Origin: a virus
DNA: 27,586 nt
Virus record (IMG/VR): IMGVR_UViG_3300030104_002003
Coordinates: 1 to 27,586 of that record
Strand: one strand, 5' to 3'
Shown: positions 22,056 to 27,586 of the stretch, piece by piece
Position numbering within the stretch: position 1 is the stretch's first letter
Layout: each line of letters opens with the position of its first letter
Translations under genes and position numbers: made by a program
The notes under the pieces: generated by a model
Seen by the model: only the letters and a program-made list of their open reading frames with translations
The model's database searches: none
What the model was told of the DNA's origin: nothing

Positions 22056-23765
22056 ATGATTGGTCGTCCTAACTTGTTAGAAGTTGAAGACATGGTTAAG
22101 GGTTTTCCTGACCAGATGTTATTTCAACAAGCTCAAAACCCTTCAGGTGAAATACCTCAGTTTTTGCTTGTTTCAGAAATACAACGCAGATCTAACATGC
22201 GTAAGGATTATGAAGCACAACAGCAACAACCAGAAAATACAGTGGCAGAGCAAATAATGCAGCAAGGAATAGCTGCATCTGTTCCAAACCAGCCACAGAT
22301 GCCATCTATGTCACAACAAAACATGGCTCCTATGCCAGATCAGATGCCTCCACAAGGAATGCCTCCACAAGCAATGCCTCCTCAACAGCCTATGATGCCC
22401 CCTATGGGACAACCACAAGGCATAGAGGCGTTACCCTCTCCAGAAATGGGTATGGCAGAAGGGGGTATTGTGAGCATGTTTGAGGGAGGAGATGCTCCCT
22501 CTATAGAAGAGCTAAGAAAGATGTATCCTGAATATACGGAAGAGCAAATTCAAACTATTTTTGAATCCAAAATAATGCCTGATGGCAACGTATTTTCTCG
22601 CACATTAGATAAGATTACAGGCACAGCAGACGCTTTTGGAAGCGAGTACCAAAGGATACAAGATGAAGCGGAAAAAGGTGGTTTTGCTGGAGGAGCTGGG
22701 GCTGCAACTATAGCCCCATTTAGGTTGGCAGCAAAAGGAATTGGGGCATTAGGTAAACAAGCATATGATGCTCCTCTTACGCAGTTAGGTATTTCGGCTG
22801 TAAAAGGTATTCCGGAGTTTGTTGGGGGAGTTACTGGATTGTCTGAATTGTCTATGGATGATCTTTCTTATCTTCCTGTGGCGTTAGGGGCAGATCCTAA
22901 TACGGTTGGGCTTCCTGATGCTATCTTAAACCGAAGAAAAAATTTACTTCAAGAAATAAATATTGATGATATTACTAAATTAAAGAGTTCTGGATCTGAA
23001 GAGCCAGTGATTGGCAACGCAGGCGTGTCGAGGAAAGATCTTATTGCTGGCTTGGAAGCTGACACTGAGCAAATGTCCAATGAAGCTGCGGCTAAAACGT
23101 CTGCTAATGTGCAAGGAGCCGGAAGAGAGGTGCAAGGAAAGGGAGTTTCTTCTAACGCTGTAGAGCAGCTTATGAATATGTTAGGACAAAAAAAGGAAGT
23201 CGCCTCCATTGATGATCTTATTAAAGACACTAAAAAAGAGGCTTTGTCTGGAGCTTTGTTTGATATTTCAGAAGGAATTATGGGCGGCAGTTTAGCTCAA
23301 GGACTTAGCAAAGCAGGAAGAACAGCTTTAGCAACTAAAGGAAAAGCAAGAGCATTAGAGGCTGAACAGAGACAGTTAGAGGCGAAAGCAAAAGATGCGG
23401 ATAGAACGAGAGATATAGGCATACTTGGCACGTTAGCAGGACTAGAGATTGACAGAGAGAAGATAGATGCCGAGATAGATATAGCCGCCACTGCGCTTTC
23501 CAGAGAGCTGGCAAAACAAACATCTTTGGATGAAAGAGAAACATTTAGGCAGATAACATTGCTAGCAAAAAGTTTAGTGGGAACAATGAAGCAGGATCTC
23601 AAAGATGGAAAAATGGTTCCTACAGGAGAAATGTATACTGTTGAAGAGGCGGTAGCTGCGGCAGCGGCATCATTAGGAATGCCTGCTCCTGCTAGCATGG
23701 GGCAGCTTACAGGTGGCGGTTCTGGAAATACTAATAAATATACAGAATACTCTATAGTTAGATAA
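22056..23765 (+). CDS. Putative internal virion protein (569 aa) with Met/Pro/Gln-rich region
   Basis: The protein starts IGRPNLLEVEDMVKGFPDQM, followed by IPQFLLVSEIQRRSNMRKDY. Residues about 50-132 are very rich in Met, Pro and Gln (repeated MPPQxMPPQ). A GGIVSMFEGG site follows at 136-145, then predicted helices with small hydrophobic stretches (GGFAGGAGAATIAPFRLAAK) and a long charged helix (about 425-480, KARALEAEQRQLEAKAKDAD). It ends in a Gly/Asn-rich tail. GGAG at 22043-22046 is the ribosome site. The QxLLxSEIQRRxxMRxxY start is known to me from marine phage virion proteins. A role in genome ejection is inferred from neighbours and the GG motif shared with the 940-residue protein. Confidence 0.7.
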   Translation: MIGRPNLLEVEDMVKGFPDQMLFQQAQNPSGEIPQFLLVSEIQRRSNMRKDYEAQQQQPENTVAEQIMQQGIAASVPNQPQMPSMSQQNMAPMPDQMPPQGMPPQAMPPQQPMMPPMGQPQGIEALPSPEMGMAEGGIVSMFEGGDAPSIEELRKMYPEYTEEQIQTIFESKIMPDGNVFSRTLDKITGTADAFGSEYQRIQDEAEKGGFAGGAGAATIAPFRLAAKGIGALGKQAYDAPLTQLGISAVKGIPEFVGGVTGLSELSMDDLSYLPVALGADPNTVGLPDAILNRRKNLLQEINIDDITKLKSSGSEEPVIGNAGVSRKDLIAGLEADTEQMSNEAAAKTSANVQGAGREVQGKGVSSNAVEQLMNMLGQKKEVASIDDLIKDTKKEALSGALFDISEGIMGGSLAQGLSKAGRTALATKGKARALEAEQRQLEAKAKDADRTRDIGILGTLAGLEIDREKIDAEIDIAATALSRELAKQTSLDERETFRQITLLAKSLVGTMKQDLKDGKMVPTGEMYTVEEAVAAAAASLGMPAPASMGQLTGGGSGNTNKYTEYSIVR

Positions 23766-23774
23766 GGTGTATTT

Positions 23775-26700
23775 ATGCCAATAACAACAGTTTCTCGCCC
23801 TGATGGTTCTACTGTAAAAATAGAACATCCAGAGGGAGCGTCTGATGAAGATATTCTAGGTTTTGCATATCAGCAAGATCAGTTAGGAATGCAGCAAGAT
23901 CCTCTTTTGGAAGAAGAAGAGGAAGAGGAAGACGACACCACCGCGATAGGGCAGATATTTGAAACAGGAAAAGCTATTCCCCGTGGCTTTGCCTCTAGCA
24001 TATTAACAGCAGGAGAAGGTTTAGCAGAGCTTGCTGATGCAGCCACAAATACCATAGGCTTAGAAGACCTAATAGACTCAGGCGATGAAAACGAGTTAAT
24101 ACGCCTTGCTAGAGAAGGACAGAAGAATGTCCAGTCAGTATTAGGTGCAGATGCCTCATATCAAGACAAGTGGACTACCAAGTTTGGCGAAGGCTTGGGT
24201 AGTTTTGCTTCTTTTCTCACTCCGGGTGGCGTTGCGAAGGGTTTAAGCCTTCTTGGAAGACCTTTTATTGCAGCAGAAAAACTAGCTAAAGCTGAAGAAA
24301 AAATAGGGAAATATGGAAGAAGGGCTTTAGCGGTTGGGTTTGGATCTGGAGATCAAGCTCAAAGAATACAAGCTGCTAGAGATTCAGGTATAGAGATATC
24401 TCAAGATCAAGAAGATAAAGCCATATTTCTTGGTGGCGCTATAGGTTTAACAGAACTCGCTCCAATTGAAAGACTCCTCAGAGGCTTACCTCTCAGTGTT
24501 AGAGACACTCCTTTCTTTGAATCCCTCAAGCCAAGACTAATGAATGCCGTTAGAACAGGCACCACTGAAGGCATCCAAGAAGTAACTGCTGCGGCAATGC
24601 AAAATGCCGTGGAAAGAGGCTTGTACAATCCCGATAGAGCTGTGTTTGAAGGCAGTTTGATGGATGATTTCACTGTTGGTGGCAGTGTTGGATTTGCCGC
24701 TGACTTGGTATTCAATGCTTTTGCTGGTAGAAGAAGTGACTCAACTAACAAGGCGGCGTTAGCTAAAGAGCAAGAAACCAGAGAAAAGATAGCAGAAGCT
24801 AATGCTCAAGGACAAAGCCGACCTCTCACCCCAGAAGAACCAGCCATTGATCCAGCCACGGTTGCCCTCGACCCAGCCGATCCTAACGCAGATCCTAGAG
24901 ATGTAGCTAGAGGAAGAGCCTCACAAATATCTACAACACTTGGAGCTTCATTCCCTGCTGGAGGACAGTTTCAATCCTTAGATGCAGATGGCAACCCCTC
25001 TACAGCAGTAACTAACTCAGATGGAGTTCAATTCGGCCCTTCTCTTAACACTGTAGAAGAAGCAGATGCTTTGGCAAATGCTTTGAATGAAGAGTTAATT
25101 TCCAGTCAAATCATAAACAGCACACAAAACCTTATTGATCAAAGCGGCATAGAAGTTTCAGAAGAAAACATGTCTCCCTTAAAGGAGCTTGGTGCAACAG
25201 TTATTGATCCAAAGCCGCACACATTTACGTCTAGTCAGGTTAACTTGGCAGGAGATACAACTGCTGAAAACGGATTTGATCACGAAACATTAAGCCTAGA
25301 AGATGCAGAACAAAACGGAATTGAAGAAAAAGATTTAACAATTGCCCAGAAATTAAACAAAAAAAGACTGGATAAGAAAAAGGCAGGCACTCCAGACACA
25401 AACGAATTTACGCCTGCTGAAATAAGAGAAATTTTTAAGGAAAATCCAGAGCAACACGCTAAATTAGTCAAAACGGTTCCTTCTTATAATGAGGAATCAG
25501 GTTCGTTTAATTATTCTGCACAAATTGATGGTAAAAACGTACAGGTTTCTATAAATAATCAGGTGGAGCCAGATATTGATTATGGAAACCTTACAGAAGA
25601 AGATTTTGTAAGCATACTTAATAGAAAAAATATAGATGCTTCTATTACTTCTGAAGAGTTTAAGACAGTAGCAAGATCAGTAGCAGGCATTCCAGCCAAC
25701 CTTTCCTTTGAAAAATATACCGCAGCAGACAAAGAGCTACTTTATAAGAGGCTTTCGTCTTTACCAAAACTTGCAACTAAATCAACTATTCCTAACTTTA
25801 GACCTAAAAATTACAACAAAAGCCAATTTGATCGAGCAAAAAAGGCGTTTGATCAAACAGGGGCGGTTCCTTCTCTAAAAGAGCTTGGTTTCAAAGGAAG
25901 AGGATCTAAGGCTGCCCATGAGCAGTTGACCACAGATGTAACAGGCATTAAAAAAGAAGGCAGAGCGCAATCAGAAAAAGCCGCACAAGAAGCTGAAAAA
26001 GTAATGAAGGGGTATGGCTTAGATAAAATAGGCTTGATGATTGCAGACAGACTAAGGAAAAGGTACAGGGGCGAAACTGGAGAATTGCAGCTAGGTGAAG
26101 CTATTGATGGTCAAGTCGCAGGTGCATACGATGAAGAAGTAAAAGCTGTTTTTTTGTATTCAGATGGTCTTATACAGCAATTTAAAAACAACAATAAAGG
26201 TAGAGAGCCAACAGAAGAAGAATACGTTCAGCTTGCTTTGGAGGTTCTTGATCACGAAGTTGTGCATGTTTTGCGTGATCTTGACTTGTTTACAGCAAAA
26301 GAATTTGAGTTTCTTGAGCGAAAAGCAAGAGACACAAGAATTCCAAACTCTGAAATGTCTTACCTAGATGTAGCAAAAAGGGATTATTCTAAATTAGATC
26401 AAGTGGCTCAGATGGAAGAAGCTGTTGCGGAGCTAATTCGTGACGGTTTAGCAGGAAGGTTAAAGATTGGCGGAAAGCCAAAATCCTTAATGCGTAGAGT
26501 TGCAGAGTTCTTTAAAAGATTATTCCGCATTACAAACAAGTTTGATTCTATTCTTGAAGGTATTAGAACAGGAGAAATTGGAGGAAGGGAAAGAGGTGTC
26601 ATTAGAACCCTAGTTAAAAAAGAGGCAGAAGAAGCTAAAGAAGAAGGAATATTACCAGAGCGGTATGCTGGCTATATGGCACCACCCCTAAGAGCTAGGG

Positions 26701-27586
26701 GTTCAGCTAGACCTCCAGTGCAAGAAAGAGCAGATTTTGAAGAAAGGACAGCAGAGCAAAATCAAGAAGAATTGGATGCATCTTTAGATAGGGGTGGCGC
26801 TCCAGAAGATCCTAAATTCTCTAAAGTTACAAAACCGATGTATGCCGCAAAGCAAACAACGGATGACCCTCTTGTAAACATACCAAGAAGAATACTTTCT
26901 GGAAAATACACTCCTGAAAACACCTTAAAGGCTTACAAGCTGTTCCGAACCGATGGGAATGTCATTAAGCCTTTGTATGTGGACTCAGACACGATAATAC
27001 CTATTGGCGATTGGTCTAGAGCTATAATGCCAGATGCAAATGCAAGAGGTAAAATTGTTTCTGACATAGGAGAATTAGCGTACAGACCTGGATGGCATGC
27101 GGCTACGTTTCCTATGGCTAATCATATAGGTGGTCGCACAGAGCAGCAAAAGCAACGAGCTAAAAAAATAAAAGAAAAAAGATTGCGAGAGTATGAGAGG
27201 CAAGGCGTTAATCCGAAAGGCGCAGAAGATAAAGCAAAAAGAAAAGCAATTAACAAACAAATTCCTATGCCAAAAATGTACGTTGAGGTGCAAGGTCAGA
27301 GAAAATTAGTAGATGCTAGCACTCCTATTTTTAGACAGCCAGATGAAGTGTGGGCAGAGGTAGAGGTAGCTACAGATTATGATTGGCAGCCTGTTGCAGA
27401 CAGTCGATCCTCTATTATTAAAACAGGCGATAATAAAGGAAAACTTAATCCAAGATTAGCACATATACAAGACCAAGTTCCTTATGGTGGTTTCTATTAT
27501 TACAATACCAGCGCAAATGTAGACGGTTCTTGGGTTATATCTGGAGAGTTAAAGGTTAACAGGATACTTTCTGACGAGGAAGTGTC
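23775..27586 (+). CDS. Giant polyvalent-type virion protein with zincin motif (3' partial)
   Basis: The frame opens with ATG at 23775 (AGGTG upstream) and has no stop to the window edge: 1270 codons and two bases. The N-terminus (TTVSRPDGSTVKIEHPEGAS) is followed by a Glu/Asp run (residues 46-54). Helical and mildly hydrophobic stretches come next (FLGGAIGLTELAPIERLLRG; GTTEGIQEVTAAAMQNAVER; SVGFAADLVFNAFAG). Residues 827-831 are HEVVH, and MEEAVAELI (881-886 Glu) stands about 50 residues later, the order of gluzincin metallopeptidases. From about 1040 to the window end lies a conserved module (IKPLYVDS, GELAYRPGWHA, HIGG, VWAEVEVATDYDWQPVA, GGFYYYN, SWVISGELKVNRILSDEE) that I associate with polyvalent proteins of phages and conjugative elements. 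It is likely packaged and ejected. Confidence 0.85.
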   Translation, partial: MPITTVSRPDGSTVKIEHPEGASDEDILGFAYQQDQLGMQQDPLLEEEEEEEDDTTAIGQIFETGKAIPRGFASSILTAGEGLAELADAATNTIGLEDLIDSGDENELIRLAREGQKNVQSVLGADASYQDKWTTKFGEGLGSFASFLTPGGVAKGLSLLGRPFIAAEKLAKAEEKIGKYGRRALAVGFGSGDQAQRIQAARDSGIEISQDQEDKAIFLGGAIGLTELAPIERLLRGLPLSVRDTPFFESLKPRLMNAVRTGTTEGIQEVTAAAMQNAVERGLYNPDRAVFEGSLMDDFTVGGSVGFAADLVFNAFAGRRSDSTNKAALAKEQETREKIAEANAQGQSRPLTPEEPAIDPATVALDPADPNADPRDVARGRASQISTTLGASFPAGGQFQSLDADGNPSTAVTNSDGVQFGPSLNTVEEADALANALNEELISSQIINSTQNLIDQSGIEVSEENMSPLKELGATVIDPKPHTFTSSQVNLAGDTTAENGFDHETLSLEDAEQNGIEEKDLTIAQKLNKKRLDKKKAGTPDTNEFTPAEIREIFKENPEQHAKLVKTVPSYNEESGSFNYSAQIDGKNVQVSINNQVEPDIDYGNLTEEDFVSILNRKNIDASITSEEFKTVARSVAGIPANLSFEKYTAADKELLYKRLSSLPKLATKSTIPNFRPKNYNKSQFDRAKKAFDQTGAVPSLKELGFKGRGSKAAHEQLTTDVTGIKKEGRAQSEKAAQEAEKVMKGYGLDKIGLMIADRLRKRYRGETGELQLGEAIDGQVAGAYDEEVKAVFLYSDGLIQQFKNNNKGREPTEEEYVQLALEVLDHEVVHVLRDLDLFTAKEFEFLERKARDTRIPNSEMSYLDVAKRDYSKLDQVAQMEEAVAELIRDGLAGRLKIGGKPKSLMRRVAEFFKRLFRITNKFDSILEGIRTGEIGGRERGVIRTLVKKEAEEAKEEGILPERYAGYMAPPLRARGSARPPVQERADFEERTAEQNQEELDASLDRGGAPEDPKFSKVTKPMYAAKQTTDDPLVNIPRRILSGKYTPENTLKAYKLFRTDGNVIKPLYVDSDTIIPIGDWSRAIMPDANARGKIVSDIGELAYRPGWHAATFPMANHIGGRTEQQKQRAKKIKEKRLREYERQGVNPKGAEDKAKRKAINKQIPMPKMYVEVQGQRKLVDASTPIFRQPDEVWAEVEVATDYDWQPVADSRSSIIKTGDNKGKLNPRLAHIQDQVPYGGFYYYNTSANVDGSWVISGELKVNRILSDEEV

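Noticed and set aside
23297-23698. Minus-strand open frame (133 codons)
   Set aside because: It is opposite the helical Glu/Lys/Ala-rich end of the 569-residue protein and is explained by codon composition.
24407-27293. Several short open frames on both strands
   Set aside because: All fall inside the single uninterrupted plus-strand frame from 23775 to the window end, which has clear domain-like motifs.
1-27586. tRNA, rRNA, integrase, transposase, attachment site or CRISPR
   Set aside because: I looked for cloverleaf-like sequence, IS ends, recombinase motifs and regular spacers while reading and saw none, though I could not run a dedicated search.

Overview
This window reads as the late (virion structure and lysis) region of a double-stranded DNA tailed phage. 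All recognisable genes are on the + strand, are tightly packed, and mostly touch or overlap by 1-8 nt. There is no integrase, transposase, tRNA, CRISPR or obvious host gene. The major capsid protein, the P22 gp4- and gp10-like connector/nozzle proteins and the absence of a tape-measure gene point to a short-tailed (podovirus-like) phage. Gene content and the many small lysine-rich proteins resemble uncultured marine phages, possibly those infecting SAR116/SAR11-type alphaproteobacteria. The lineage and host are inferences from remembered families; no search was run.

Layout. 1-2842: tail end of a gene upstream of the capsid gene, the major capsid protein, a strong terminator, a structured 112-nt leader holding a parS-like palindrome, two probable virion accessory proteins separated by a second hairpin, a protein with a histone H1-like tail, and a mini HNH-like protein. 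2846-6900: a Gly/Tyr/Met/Gln-rich low-complexity protein, a 36-residue basic microprotein, a gp4-like connector, a protein with a degenerate zinc ribbon, an adaptor-like protein, and small virion proteins including one built of 22-residue repeats. 6913-12005: a repeat-built tail fibre, a 962-residue receptor-binding protein (LamG-like, SPRY-like and cupredoxin-like parts), and a tail-fibre assembly protein.

12010-15383: a host-interaction and lysis block with a lipoprotein, a coiled-coil membrane protein, a small Cys-containing protein, a GTA-type 3TM holin, a second small membrane protein, four tiny basic proteins and an M15 peptidase endolysin. 15384-17769: the gp10-like tail nozzle protein and two small accessory proteins. 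17769-27586: candidate internal virion/ejection proteins (940, 328 and 569 residues, with a GNAT-like gene between them). Last comes a very large gene that is open to the window end (at least 1270 codons), carries an HEVVH zincin motif, and ends in the window within a conserved module that I associate with phage 'polyvalent' proteins.

The genes form one coordinated programme: capsid, connector, adsorption apparatus, lysis, tail nozzle, then proteins probably ejected with the DNA. Expression looks tuned by terminators after the capsid gene and by stop/start coupling. Most points for a second look are the giant zincin protein, the cupredoxin-like fibre domain, the basic microprotein cassette, a recurring short GG motif in several virion-region proteins, and the parS-like site behind the capsid gene.
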